64,000 bases of DNA, taken from Mycoplasmopsis californica (lineage in GTDB: Bacteria > Bacillota_I > Bacilli_A > Mycoplasmatales > Metamycoplasmataceae). Positions 1 through 16,586 of this stretch are shown here, piece by piece. The position numbers and the translations under genes were made by a program. How positions within the stretch are numbered: position 1 is the stretch's first letter; the number at the start of each line of letters is the position of its first letter. Under the pieces are notes generated by a model. It was not told the DNA's origin and made no database searches. It worked only from the letters and a program-made list of their open reading frames with translations. The stretch lies in the NCBI RefSeq assembly GCF_000695835.1, contig NZ_CP007521.1, positions 496,001-560,000 of the forward strand, read 5' to 3'.

Positions 1-90
1 CCTTTGATTTTTTTAATAATTAGACATCCATTAACACAAAATAGCTTTATAAACCTTTGAAGTCAGGGCTTCATTAAGCAATCTATTTAG
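1..90 (+). other. Open frame running in from the window edge
   Basis: A frame is open from base 1 to a TAG at 88-90 when TGA is read as Trp. It could be the last 29 codons of an upstream gene, but it resembles nothing I know and could be chance. Confidence 0.15.
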
Positions 91-128
91 AATTGAAAGA
101 TAAAAACGCTAAAATTAAAGTAACTAAT

Positions 129-390
129 ATGCATCTTAGAAGATATATGAAAAATAAAACATATAAATTAGTTATTAAAATATTTAGCATTATTTGCATG
201 ATTTTTGGATTTATATTAATATTTCCAATAAATATAGGTGTTTTAACATTGAAAAATTAAAACAGAGATGACTAAGGATGAAAAAATTCCGTTCGGTATT
301 CTTAACATTGTGTTTTTAAGTGTTATCGCAGGTATATTTATTTTGCTAGATATTAATAAAATAATTATTTTGATCATGATTAAGCGTTAA
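129..390 (+). pseudogene. Small two-TM membrane protein, split by a frameshift
   Basis: Two short frames follow each other. The first (ATG 129 or 147, stop 258-260) encodes a basic start and one hydrophobic segment. The second (ATG 268, stop 388-390) encodes a second hydrophobic segment and a basic end. Removing one A from the A run at 252-256 joins them into one protein of about 80 residues with two TM segments and a charged loop between them. That layout matches small membrane proteins common in mycoplasmas. It may be a recent frameshift, a length-variable A run or a sequencing error. The function is unknown. Confidence 0.5.
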
Positions 391-409
391 TATTTACTTA
401 ATATAAGAT

Positions 410-437
410 AAAATGCACTCATTTTTAAGTGCATTTT
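410..437. terminator. Bidirectional terminator
   Basis: A perfect 10-bp stem (AAAATGCACT / AGTGCATTTT) encloses an 8-base loop between two convergent genes. A/T runs on both sides let it act in either direction. Confidence 0.75.
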
Positions 438-460
438 ATTATTTTAATGAATTCAAGCAC

Positions 461-3325
461 CTAATCTTCACTGAAGATAGGCTTGTTCTTAGTGAAATCT
501 CATTTAATCTTTTCATCTTCTTTCAAAATTAGCTGTTCATCATAAAATTTGACGTATTTTAAAATTTCGTAAATTTTTTGTGCCATATCATTAAAAGTAT
601 CAGTAAAGCTTAATTGTCTAAATTCTTCCTCCGATAATTCAAAAACATGTTTTTTCGTCGTTTTTGAAGGATTATTTTGGTCAGGTATTTCCAAATTAAA
701 TGATTCATTTCGAGCAAAACTATCGACACCCCACTTGATTCAATATGCTAAGTAACTTAATTTATCACTCATTAACCCTAATGAGAAACGATAATCGGAA
801 TTTCCAGGATTTTTTATTCCATAACCGGCAATTAATCGTTTTCAAGGGAAAAAGTTATTTCTTGGAAAAGCAAAAATATATTTGTTTGTTTCAGTTTCTG
901 TAGTGAATTTCTCCAATTCCTCAGGGGTGCTTTTGTCGAAAGTCTCTTTACTATCTATGCTGTAATAATACTCATAATTTTGGTCTTTATTTTGTTTATC
1001 GTCATAAATTAATCATTTATATTTAGGATTATTATAACGCTCTAAAAAGAATTCAGAGTTAACTAACGCTTTCAATTCTTGTATCTTGTTAAAAATTCAT
1101 ATTGGATCAACCTTCTTATTTTGATCCTCGATATCTGATAGATACCGTTGTGAATTGAAATAGGCTTTTCTTTGCGATTCAACAAAATTTTTATAATTTT
1201 GAATTTTTTCTTTTATTTCAAGTTTACTTTTAAGTGTTGAATATGTTTCATTAAATTGCTCATTAGATGTGTATTTATAGTATAAACTTGTTCTGAACTC
1301 ATTATAAGGCTCTTCATACTTAGCTACATGGTTAAAGTAATAATTGAAAAGTCTATCTTGCGGGCTTTTTACATAATAAAGGATACGTTCATTGCTTAAT
1401 TCTTTTTCCAGTTGATTGAAAAAATCTGTAATTTCTTTTGTGATATCAATAGTTTTAGCAATCTCATTTTCTTTTTCAAGCTGTTCCTTTAATAATGGGT
1501 ATATTTTATTTAATACTGTTATTCAATCTTTTAATGTTTCTTTAGTAGGGATTTTATTGTTTTTTAATTCATTGTCATATTGCTCAACAATATTTTGGAA
1601 CATTGCGTTATGTTCATTGAAAAAATCATTATTTTGAACTAATTCATTAAAGTAGTATTTAGTTAGAAAAAACTGATCATTAAAAGTTAGTTTTAGGTCA
1701 TATCATTCCTTAGCACCGCTATTAAAAGTTTTTATTTCTTCAATTAAATTTGATAACCTTTTACCATCATTACGTGCACTTGAAAATTGGGAATTAATAT
1801 TTTCTATCATTGGAATATAAATATTTTTAACAACATTAGACACACTATCAATTGCAGTTGAGTCATAATCAAATGAGTTCTTAATTTCTTCCAATCAATC
1901 GATAGTTTTTTGGTGTATTTCTTGATATTCGTTTGTTAATGCGGGAATATCAAAATTTTGTTCACTTGTTTGATCATCATTTTTAATACTTGAATTATTG
2001 TTTATTTTTTGGTTTTGAACGTTTTTATTAATAGCAACACTTATATCTTTTAGCGCGGAAATTGATTCTGATTTTTTAATTTCATTTTGATACTTAATAT
2101 TTTCAACTGGTTCTATCCCACTATTTTTCAAAGTTTCTAATAAAATAGTCTTCATTTTGGCAATGATATTTAATTTATTTTCATTGTTTTTTAATTCCAA
2201 GTCATCAATTTGATGATTGTGTATGCTAATATTTTGTTTCTCGGCACTACTCTTAATTGCATTAAGTCGCTTACTTGATTGAAGAATAGAATCGTTATAA
2301 ATACTCTCCAATGTATTTAAATTATCAGCATTATTTAATAATTTTTCAGTATTTTGTATTGTATTTTTAATACTTTCAAGTTCTTCTAATAATTGATTTT
2401 TATCATTTGATTGAGTTAATTGATTCAATAATTCTTTCGCTTTTGATACAGTTTTAATAGCTATTTTTATTTTTGAATCAATCTCTGAATCAGACTTGTA
2501 TTTTTCTAAATTTTCAATAATTTTGTCCGCCTCAGAGATAATATTACTTAACTTCTTAATCAATTCATCATCGTTATCTAAAGTTGAGTTATTTTTGGAG
2601 TTTGCATAATTAGCAATAAATTCATTTAATTCATCAATAATAGTATCTATTTTTAAGAATCTTTCATTGTTTTTAGCTTGATTTACTTTATTAATAATTT
2701 GTGTTAAATTGTTATTGATTATCTTGTCAATTTCCCTTAATTCTTCTATCATTGTGCGTAAGTTATTTACATCACTTTGTCGACTTAGTTTTTTACTTAA
2801 ATTTTTTTCAATCTCGTTTTTTAGTTTATTAAACTTGTTAACGTTATCCTTAAGTTTCGAATCCACAAAATTGTTGTAATTTTCGAAGATATCAGTTATT
2901 ATTTTTGTTGTTAATTTTGATTTATTTAATGAAATTCTGCCACTCTCCAAAATAGACTGGTTCATCTTCTGTCTGTGATGATGCAATTTATGCTCTAATT
3001 CATTTAGATACTTTGCAACTTGTGCTTGTAGCTTATCGTTTTTGCTGTCTGCCATAAAAGCAAAATTAACCCTGACTTTATCTAGCAGATTTTGAGCATC
3101 TTGAATTATTTTTTCTTGCAACTCAAGCGAGTTTTGCTCGTTATCAAGAATTTTCATTAAGACTTTAACCTTGTCTAGATCGAAATTTAATTCTTCAAAA
3201 TAACTTGAATTGTTTTTAGTTTTTTTATTATGATTATTAGTAAATATAATTACAGGGACGGTCACAAGTAAAAATGAAGTTGCAGCTCCGCTTATAACTC
3301 CCAATTTAATACTTTTTTTATTCAT
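461..3325 (-). CDS. Membrane-anchored coiled-coil protein, 954 aa
   Basis: The start is set at the ATG reading MNKKSIKLG, because in-frame codons further upstream run into the rpoC terminator and the coding character begins here. Residues about 8-30 form one hydrophobic segment with no lipobox cysteine, so it is an uncleaved anchor rather than a lipoprotein signal. The next 450 or so residues are Asn/Lys/Glu/Leu-rich and predicted to be long helices or coiled coil. The last third is richer in Trp, Tyr and Phe and looks globular; several Trp are TGA. I do not recognise the family. A surface structural or adhesin-like role is a guess from the architecture. It is a single gene downstream of rpoC, with its own putative promoter. 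Confidence 0.8.
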
Positions 3326-3449
3326 ACGTTTATAATTTTCTTCTTTTTTTATCAAAATACAAGGATTTTTATAAAAATTTGTTAAAAAGCGCATTACACA
3401 GGCCGTTATATTAACATAAATCCTGTTTGTGTGCAAGCATTTTATTAAT

Positions 3450-3455
3450 ATTATA
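3450..3455 (-). promoter_or_regulatory. Candidate -10 box for the 954-aa protein gene
   Basis: TATAAT on the minus strand, about 125 bases upstream of the start and just downstream of the rpoC terminator. TTGATC lies 14 bases upstream of it, a short spacing. The position is plausible but there is no other support. Confidence 0.35.
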
Positions 3456-3479
3456 GTTTCATTGCTTTTGATCAAAAAT

Positions 3480-3506
3480 AAAATCTCAAGCTTAGCCTGA
3501 GATTTT
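3480..3506 (-). terminator. rpoBC terminator
   Basis: A 9-bp perfect stem (AAAATCTCA / TGAGATTTT) begins 3 bases after the rpoC stop and is followed on the minus strand by a T-rich stretch. Confidence 0.8.
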
Positions 3507-3509
3507 ATA

Positions 3510-7893
<4,384 letters not shown>

Positions 7894-7901
<8 letters not shown>

Positions 7902-10900
7902 TTAAGCCTCCTATAATGTCAAAATGTTGAATCGCTTCTTCATCTTCGTCAACTTCAACGTGGTCAATATCTAATTTCATTCCTAAACCACGCAACTCAT
8001 ATTTCAATACATTAAATGACTCAGGAACACCTGGTTTTGGTAACTCACGACCCGAAGCCAAAGCAGCATACAATTGATTACGCCCGATAATATCATCCGA
8101 TTTATAAGTCAATATCTCTTGCAAGATGTTAGTTGCTCCATAAGATTCAATAGCTCAGGTTTCCATCTCACCAAATCTTTGTCCACCATTTTGCGATTTA
8201 CCACCCAATGGTTGTTGAGTAATTAATGAATAAGGACCTACAGAACGAGCATGCATCTTGTCATCAACCATGTGATTAAGTTTAAGCATGTACATAACTC
8301 CAACCGAGACAGGATTATCAAATTTATTTCCAGTAATTGGATCAATTAGAATTTGTTTTCCAGTAATTGGCAATCCAGCTTCTTGGATAACATCATAAAT
8401 AGCTTCTTTTTTGATACCGTCAAAAACACGAGTAACAAATTTGGTTTTTAGTTCTCTAGCAGCCATACCTAAGTGAATTTCAAGGACTTGGCCAATATTC
8501 ATACGCGAAGGAACACCTTGTGGGTTTAACATAACATCAACTGGCGTACCATCTTCTAAGTGTGGCATATCTTCTTCAGGCAACACAATTGATACAACAC
8601 CTTTATTACCGTGACGTCCACTCATTTTATCGCCCACTTTAATTTTACGTTTAACAGCAATTGATACCTTTACAATTTTGTCAATACCATCTTCAAGAGC
8701 ATCTTTGTTTTGGCGATCTAAAATTTCAACACCAATGATAGTACCGCCATGACCATTTTTAACTTTTAATGATGTATCTTTTACAGGGTGTTGTCTTTGT
8801 TGTAAAACGGCAAGCAATAATTTTTCCTCTTGCGATGGATTATCATCACCTTTGGGACTTACACGACCAACTAAAACATCGCCTGGAACCACTTCCGAAC
8901 CAACACGTACAATCCCTCTTTCGTCTAAGTGCCGAGTTGAATATTTAGATACGTTTGGGATATCGCTAGTTAATTCATCGTTTCCAGCTTTTGAATTTCT
9001 GAATTGAATTGTTTGTTCTTCAATGTGGATTGAAGTAAATACATCATCTTTAACTAATCTTTCGTTCAAGATTATAGCATCCTCATAGTTGTACCCTTTA
9101 TATGTACTAAAGGCAACTAAAACATTTTTACCTAGAGCTAATTCACCATTTTTAAATGATGAGCCATCAACTAAAAGATCACCTTTTTTAACAACTTGAC
9201 CTTCTTTAACTAAAGGTTTCTGGTGAACTACTGTATCTTGGTTTGAACGTTGGAAATTTTTCAATGTGTATGATTCATTTTTATTTGAATTAGTTTTTAT
9301 TTTAATTTTGTGTCCATCAACATAATCAACAACACCATCAGACTTAGCTACAAAGTTACCTGATGAATACTTAGCAATCTCACTTTCAATACCGGTAGCA
9401 ACAAATGGTGCTTCAGTTTCTAATAACGGAACAGCTTGACGTTGCATGTTAGCACCCATTAGTGCACGGTTGGCATCGTCGTTTTCCAGGAAAGGAATGC
9501 AACCAGCTGCTACCGAAACCATTTGGTTTGGTGCAACTTCGACAAAATCAATATCCTCAGCAAGGCCCATTTCATATGTGTAATTATGTCTAATTGTCAA
9601 TTGTTCATCAACAATTTTATTATTTTCATCAACTTTTACAGTCGATTGAGCAATTTTATACCCCATCTCACCAGCAGCGGTTAAATAAACAGGTTCTGAA
9701 TAATCAATTACACCTTTTTCAACACGGTAATAAGGAGTTTCAAGTAATCCGTACTCATTAACACGAGCATATGTAGCAAAGTTTAAAATTAACCCGATGT
9801 TTGGCCCCTCAGGAGTTTCAATTGGACAAATACGGCCATAGTGAGTGGCATGAACGTCACGAACCTCAAACTGTGCTGTATCACGATTTAAACCACCTGG
9901 CCCTAGAGAAGTAATACGTCTTTCATTGCTAATCTCAGCTAATGGGTTAATTTGGGCCATGAACTGTGATAATTTTGAAGAGTTAAAAAATGTTTTCATT
10001 TGATTTGAAATCAATTTATTGTTTGTAACATTTTTTGGACTAACTTTATCCGGTTCTTTAGCACCCATTCTCTCGCGAGTAGTTTTTTCAAGTTTAGCTA
10101 AACCAACTTTAAGGTTATTTTGAACCAATTCACCAACCGCCACAATACGTTTGTTAGTTAATGCATCTGGATCGTCATCTTGACCAATACCGTCCAGTAG
10201 ATTGAAATAATAGTTAATTGCTGCAATTAAGTCAGAAATAACAAGGTGAGTTTCGTTTGCCTTAGGATCAGTACCAATTACACGAACCGGTTCTTTACCT
10301 TTTTCCATTCATTTTTTCGAAGGATAAACACTAATTGAAATAATCTTATCTCTTCTTTTTAGCGATGAATTTGTCTCATCACTCAATAATTTTGCATAAA
10401 CTACATCAGTTTTTACACATTTTAGTTTTTCAGCTGGTAATTTTGAATTATCAAAGTTTCACTGAATTAGCACAGCCAATTTATGAGTTATTGGTGTACC
10501 GTTTTCAAGAAATATTTCGTTGCCCTCTTTATCTCAAATTTTAAGGTCTTGACCCAAAATTGTTCCTGAAATACGATCTACTAAGTTCAATTTAATATTC
10601 AACATATAACGGCCAGTTTGACTTAAGTTATAGTGTTTTTTATGAAAAAGTAAACCTGGAATTAAGTTTGCAATCGATTCATCTGAAACACGATCACCTT
10701 TTCTAATTGTTCTAAATAACTCTTCTTGACAATTTTTGATTGCTTGATCAGGTGTAAGATCTGGTGCTAACTTTTTATCTTTCTTAATCGATTCTTTTAA
10801 AACATCAGAATTTCCAAATAAATAGTGAATATCTTTATGATTTAAGCCTAATGCGCCTAAAAAAGTTACAATGTTAACATTTTTGTTTTTGTCAATTTTA

Positions 10901-11514
10901 ATTTTTACGCTGTCTGGGTTTTTAGAAGTAACTTTATGAGAAATTTCAACTCACGAACCAAGACGAGGTAAAATTTCTAATTTGTTAAACAGATCATCAG
11001 ATTGTTTATTACGAACGCCTCGACCAAAATATGCCCCAGGAGAACGAATTAATTGACTAACAATAACTTTTTCACTCCCGTTAATGATAAAACTTCCACC
11101 AGAGGTCATCAAAGGAATTTCGCCTAAGAAAACCTCATCTTCTTTAACTAAACCGTCATTAGTTGTTGTACAACGAAACTTAGCATATAGTTTTCCTGAG
11201 TAATTAGTTCCTTTAACCTTAGCGTTTGTTACATCTTCATACTCACGAGAACCTGCCTCAATGCGAGCGCTACCTGAAATATAATCTAAAACAACTAATT
11301 TGTTTGAAGAAGAAATTGGGTAATGGGCTCTAATCGCTTCCTCAATACCTTGCTTTTTGAATCATTCAAACGACTCTTTTGAAGTTTTTAAAAAGTCTTG
11401 AACTTGATAAATATTTTTGGTTACTGAGTAATCTCTACGTTCAGTTCCGGCACCAAATTCACTTATTTTATATGGGTACTTGTTAACGTATTCTTTGGTA
11501 ACTTTTTGCTCCAT
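7894..11514 (-). CDS. rpoB: DNA-directed RNA polymerase beta subunit
   Basis: Beta subunit of RNA polymerase, 1206 residues. The start follows AAGGAG with a good spacing. Typical segments are visible: the rifampicin-pocket region ([16 protein letters not shown], then [16 protein letters not shown]), [21 protein letters not shown], and the C-terminal [16 protein letters not shown] block. At the positions equivalent to E. coli 516 and 526 it has Ala and Asn instead of Asp and His. It overlaps rpoC by 8 bases, and the two form one transcript from the intergenic region shared with nfo. Confidence 0.97.
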
Positions 11515-11826
11515 AAAAACTCTCCTTGAAATAAAATTTTGCGTGCTAAAATATAGAAAGATTCTATAAATAGTATATTAATAGTTAAATTTTAACATAA
11601 AAAAAATTATTCATAATTAATTTTGTAGGTATTTTTTATAAAGTTTTTTAATTCATAAAAATCAATTTTTTTTAGTATTTTTCAGTATTTTTTACTCATT
11701 TTTGCTTTTTTAAAAGCACATTGATTTTAGAAAATTTAAAAGAAAATTATTTTAATTTAATTTGAATGAAATTTTTATTTTATATTATTTAATATAATTT
11801 CTTAATTACTATGAAAGAGGTTCAAT
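11515..11826. promoter_or_regulatory. Divergent promoter region of rpoBC and nfo
   Basis: This AT-rich spacer has no gene. On the plus strand TATAAT at 11793-11798 lies 28 bases before the nfo ATG, which also has a GAAAGAGG ribosome site. On the minus strand TATACT at 11572-11577 is a candidate -10 for rpoB. No clear -35 boxes are seen; the rest is poly-T and poly-A tracts. Confidence 0.5.
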
Positions 11827-12657
11827 ATGATTAAACTTGGTTCTCACGTCCCCTTTAATTCGCCACACTATTTAGCAGGCTCAGCACAAACAAGTATTAA
11901 TAACGGGGCCAACACAATGATGATTTTTGTTGGTCCACCCCAGTCAACAAAACGAGTTGATACAAGTCGTTTTCAGCTTGAAAAATTTCATGCAGAATAT
12001 GCTGATAAAATTGCGCCTAGCGATATAGTTGTACATGCTCCATATATTATTAATATGGCCTCGGTTGAAAAAGGAGAATTCGCCGTTAACTTTATGATTG
12101 AGGAAATAAAAAGAGTTAATTTTATCGGCGCTAAATATATAGTATTACATCCGGGTGCTAGCACTAAATTTGATATAACCTTAAGTCTTGATACATTAGC
12201 TCAAAATCTTATAAAAGTACTGGAAAATACTGAAAATGTAGTTATTTGCCTTGAAACAATGGCCGGAAAAGGTACAGAAGTTTGTCGTAATTTTGAGCAA
12301 ATTAAATACATTCTAGATCGCGTTAATAATGAACGTGTTCAAGTATGTTTAGACACATGTCACATTTGAGATTCTGGTTACGATTTAACTGATTATGAAA
12401 ATTTCAAAAACCTCTTACATAAGAGCAAAATTATGAAACATATTAAAGTTATACATTTAAACGATTCGCTAAATGAGTGTGGCTCGCGCAAAGATAGACA
12501 TGCAAATATTGGTCAAGGTAAAATTGGATTAAAAACTTTAGCTCGCTTTGTGCACGACAAAGACTGAAAAGATATTCCAATTATTTTAGAAACACCTTGA
12601 ACTGAAAACGGTCCTATTTATGACCAAGAAATTAAAATGCTTCTAGAATATAAATAA
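11827..12657 (+). CDS. nfo: Endonuclease IV (AP endonuclease)
   Basis: Cleaves DNA at abasic sites during base excision repair. The 276 residues match the usual length of about 280. The metal-ligand motifs of the family are all present in order: VVHAPYIIN, IVLHPGAS, CLETMAGKG, VCLDTCHIWDSG, VIHLNDS, DRHANIGQGKIG and ILETPWTEN. Three Trp are TGA. It is a monocistronic gene with TATAAT and a ribosome site upstream and a hairpin terminator directly downstream. Confidence 0.96.
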
Positions 12658-12663
12658 ATTTTG

Positions 12664-12692
12664 CCAACGTGATATAAATTAACTCACGTTGG
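12664..12692 (+). terminator. nfo terminator
   Basis: The perfect 9-bp stem CCAACGTGA / TCACGTTGG starts 7 bases after the stop and is followed by TTTTTATT. Confidence 0.85.
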
Positions 12693-12795
12693 TTTTTATT
12701 ATAATTCGCAGACTGATTTAATATGAATAGTTCAATCAATCCAAATATTTTATATTCAAAATTAATAAATATTAGTATTAATATATATAAAAGTT

Positions 12796-12801
12796 TATAA
12801 T
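12796..12801 (+). promoter_or_regulatory. -10 box placed for a leaderless transcript
   Basis: TATAAT ends exactly 7 bases before the ATG of the next gene, and no Shine-Dalgarno sequence lies between. Transcription would begin at or next to the A of the start codon. Confidence 0.55.
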
Positions 12802-12808
12802 TGAAATT

Positions 12809-14512
12809 ATGAATAAAAAACAAAGAACAAGAAACTTATATAAACCCTATTTTAAAAAAATAGAAAAAAAGAAGCATGAGCAAATTGTATCTACTAAATC
12901 ATTGAACTTTGGTATCGAACTTATCAAGTTTATTTTATTCATTTTTTTAATGTTTGTTTTTGTAGTTGCACACTATGGCACCAGAATGTTTGGTCAAAAT
13001 ACCGGAAAAATATTTATGCAATTTTATTTATATTCATTCGGTTTGGCTTTTGGTGATTTAATTTGATTTGTTTTGATTGGTTTATTTTGTTCTTTAATTA
13101 TTAATTGATTAGAATCTATTCTCAAGCGTTATTATAGCGTTTGAGTCAAAAATTATACGCGAGTAGATTATTGATTAATTCGAAAACGTGTCAAGTTTTG
13201 AATTTATTTAACACTTGCAACCATAGCGATTGGATATCACTGATATTTATTATCTCAAAGACCAATTTCAAGCAAAATTGTCTATAATCACGAAGATTTT
13301 AAGACATTTTTTACACACGGATGATATTATTCATTCACACAAAGTGAGACTGAGGCGTTGAAAGTTGTTAATGCGACAGGCAATGTCGGAGTCTTTATTG
13401 ACACAATTCTAAATATTTTACACATAATTTCAGTGGGGCCATGATTTGTGTTGATATTAATGATCGCAATTCAAACATTAGCATGAACATATTTATTAAC
13501 CTTAAAGCCAATTGACTATTTAAAAAATTTAACAGGATCTAAAACTATTCCGCACGTACGCGAACACTTGAAAAAACTAAATACAGTATTTTATTACACA
13601 CCAGAAGCACAAAGATATCTAGATTATTTAAGCTCGGCGGCAAAGGTTTTGGAATTAGATATTGAAACTATCTCAATGAATAAATTATTACGATTAATGA
13701 AGCAAAATATGGATATTCTCAGTCATAATCCTTTAACAAGTGTTTATTTTATTCAAAAAAATAAACACAAAAAAAATCAAACTAATAATGAACAATATCA
13801 TGCGACAATTGATGAAGAAATATTAAATCAAGAAGAGCTTGATGAGTTTAAAAACAACCAACATTACACAGGAACTACTGATATATCAATACAAAATTCA
13901 CAAATTCAAGATGAAAATTATTTATTCAATGCAGATGAAGAGAATACTACCAATTTAATTTTTGATAAAGAAGCTGATAAAACAACAAACACTCAATCCT
14001 TTTTATACTCTCAAAGTCAAGACATTGAACATCCAATCCAAAATACAACTGCAAATAATTTAGCTTCAGCTCAATTACAAACAAATGAAATTGACAAAAC
14101 AAGAGAAGTTTACAGCATTGATACAAAAGAGTTTCAAGAAGGAATGACATCACCATTGCAAATTAACCCCAAAGCTGAATTACACACTGATTCGATGGTT
14201 CTTGTAATGCAAAATAATACTCAAAATATTAACGAAAATATTGAAAATATAGATTTAATTAGTCAAAATTCATCATTCTCACCAACCTTAACTCATTCTG
14301 TAAATTTAAGACAAACAAATGATTCTACCAATTCAGAAAATTACGGTTTTGTTCAACTTAACACCCAAGAAGTGGAATTGATGAATGAAGAAGTAAAACA
14401 CGAACAAGAAATCCAAAGATTAAATCCGCGCGACAAATCATACAAGCAAGGATGAAAAAATGTTCTCGAAAATAATATGAATGACGATGACAACTGAATT
14501 GACCCATTTTAA
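12809..14512 (+). CDS. Four-TM membrane protein with long low-complexity tail, 567 aa
   Basis: Not recognised. The first 245 residues carry about four hydrophobic segments (near residues 30-55, 67-95, 130-150 and 210-235) separated by basic loops. Residues 245-310 form a predicted cytoplasmic helical domain. The remaining 250 residues are Asn/Gln/Glu/Thr-rich low complexity. A four-TM N-terminus recalls the membrane part of FtsK, but there is no ATPase motor, Walker motif or gamma domain, so I do not make that assignment. The start has no ribosome site; a TATAAT 7 bases upstream suggests a leaderless message. The thioredoxin-like gene starts 14 bases after it and uvrC follows, so they probably share a transcript. 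Confidence 0.8.
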
Positions 14513-14526
14513 TTAGAGGTTAGTTA

Positions 14527-14868
14527 ATGAAGAAATATAACTGAGACCATGCTCAAAAAATCATAAGTGATAAAAAATACGCAAATTTTATCTTTTTTGT
14601 TGTTTTCACAAAAGAAAATGACTTAGAAACCGCAATTATGAGTGATACATATGAGTATGTAGAAAATCACTTTAAAAACGAAAATATGGTTAAATTTTTA
14701 GAAGTAGATATTGAAGAAGCGGGAATATATCGCGATATTAATAATATTTATTTGGTAATGCAAGTACCCATGTTTTTTGTAATTAAAGCAAATAAAATAC
14801 TGCGTCGGGGAGCGGGTTTTTATCCATATGAAATAATCATTGATTTTATTGAGGAAAATATTGAATAA
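14527..14868 (+). CDS. Thioredoxin-fold protein lacking the CXXC site
   Basis: A 113-residue protein. Its second half, YLVMQVPMFFVIKANKILRR followed by GAG and an amphipathic helix, has the cis-Pro strand and final helix pattern of thioredoxins. No Cys pair is present where the redox motif should be, so it is unlikely to be a thiol oxidoreductase; a binding or chaperone role is possible. Its TAA shares an A with the uvrC ATG (TAATG), so it is translationally coupled to uvrC. The fold assignment is by eye only. Confidence 0.65.
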
Positions 14869-16586
14869 TGAGCCAAAAAGTTCTTGAAAATCTAAAAAAC
14901 GTTCCTAAGAATTCAGGCGTTTATTCGTGAAAAGATATTGATGGTAAAGTTATTTATGTTGGTAAAGCTAAAAATTTATTTAATAGAATGCACCAATATT
15001 TTGAAGGGGCAATAAATTCATATAAAACACACGCACTGGTTCAAAAAATCTCTGATTTTGAAATTTTCATTACACGTAATGACAGAGAAGCATTACTACT
15101 TGAAAAATTATTAATCGAAAAATTTAATCCAGAATACAATATTCTTTTACTCGATGACAAAGTATATCCTTATATTAAAATAGAACTTAAAAATCATAGT
15201 TTAGATATTAGCATCGTGCGTCGAATTAAGAAAAAAAACTCAACAAAAACGATATTCTTCGGACCTTTTCCAATGGGTTTTGGTGCTGGTGTTATCGTAA
15301 AACTTCTCCAACGCGAAGCTTTTTACGAAAACGGACTTAAAATCAGTACAAAAGACTCTAGTTACTGAGAAAATAAATTCAACCAAATTAAAAAAATAAT
15401 CACTTTTCAAGATCAATATATTAGCGAATTAGAGCAAAAAATGTATCAAGCAAGTGACCTACATCAATTCGAAATTGCACGCGATATTCGCGATAGCTTA
15501 CAATTTTTAAAAAAAATTAAACAAGACCAAGTTATCGAATTAAAAAACTTCGCCAACATTGATGTTATCGCCTATCGCTTCCAAAACCATAAATTATCAG
15601 CAACAATTTTGTTTTATCGCCACGGTAATTTAATTGGAAAACATAATTTAACTCATGAAATGTATATTGACGAATTAGAAACATTAGTCCAATTTTTTAA
15701 TAATTATTACACAAATAATCAAGCTCCTGACCTAATAATTTCTGAACAAAACACTTTAGATTTCAATCTTGATGAACAATTATCTTTAAATTTTATTTTC
15801 CCTAAAAAAGGGCAATACAAAAAAGTATTAGACATTGCCAAATTGAATTTAGAAGAATATCTAAAAACCAAATCTAGTACAGAAAACACATATGAACAAA
15901 AGGTTTTTCAGCATCTTGAAGACTTGAAATCATACACCAACAATAAATTATGTACAAAAATTGTTGCATTTGATAATTCAAATTATGCCAATACTAATCC
16001 AGTCGGAGTGGCAGTCACTTACACAAACGGCTTCAAAAACACTCAATATTACCGTAAATTTAATCACAACCTTGATTCTAGTCGGCAAGCAGATGTTGAG
16101 TATATGCGTCAAAGTGCGCTTAAATACTTTGAAAATAGCACCCAAAATCTGATTCCAGACTTAATTATTGCTGATGGATCATTTTCACAAGTTAATGAAA
16201 TAAAATCAGTTTTAACTGAACTAAATATAAAAATTCCTGTAATTGGTTTAGTTAAGGATAAATATCATCGCACAGCTAAAATAATTGACGTAAATTCGCA
16301 ATTACGTTCAATTAAACCACAGAGCTTAAAAAATTTTTTAAGCCAAATTCAAATTGAGGTGGATCGGTATGCAAAATCGGTTTTTAGAAACAAGAAAAAA
16401 ATCGCCTCACTCGAAGGTAAATTGCAAAAAATTAAAGGAATTGGCGACAAAATTGAGGCAAAACTTCTAAATCACTTTAAAAATTATTATAATATTTATA
16501 ATGCTACTCTCAACGAATTAAAAAAAGTCGTCTCGACTGATTTAGCAGAAAAAATATTTAACAAAGAATATTTAAAAGAGGAATAA
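14868..16586 (+). CDS. uvrC: UvrABC system protein C
   Basis: Makes the dual incisions in nucleotide excision repair with UvrA and UvrB. The protein has 572 residues. The GIY-YIG nuclease domain is N-terminal (NSGVYSWKD, VIYVGKAKNLFNRM). A UVR helix that binds UvrB follows (FEIARDIRDSLQFLKKI). The RNase H-like 5' nuclease domain shows VAFDNSN, the arginine-rich VEYMRQSALKYF stretch and LIIADGS. Helix-hairpin-helix motifs end the protein (LQKIKGIGDKIEAKLLNHF). It starts within the previous stop (TAATG) and ends on TAA followed at once by the next ATG. Confidence 0.95.

Noticed and set aside
12809-14512. Assigning the 567-aa protein as FtsK
   Set aside because: No Walker motifs or DNA-translocase motor; only a vague topological likeness.
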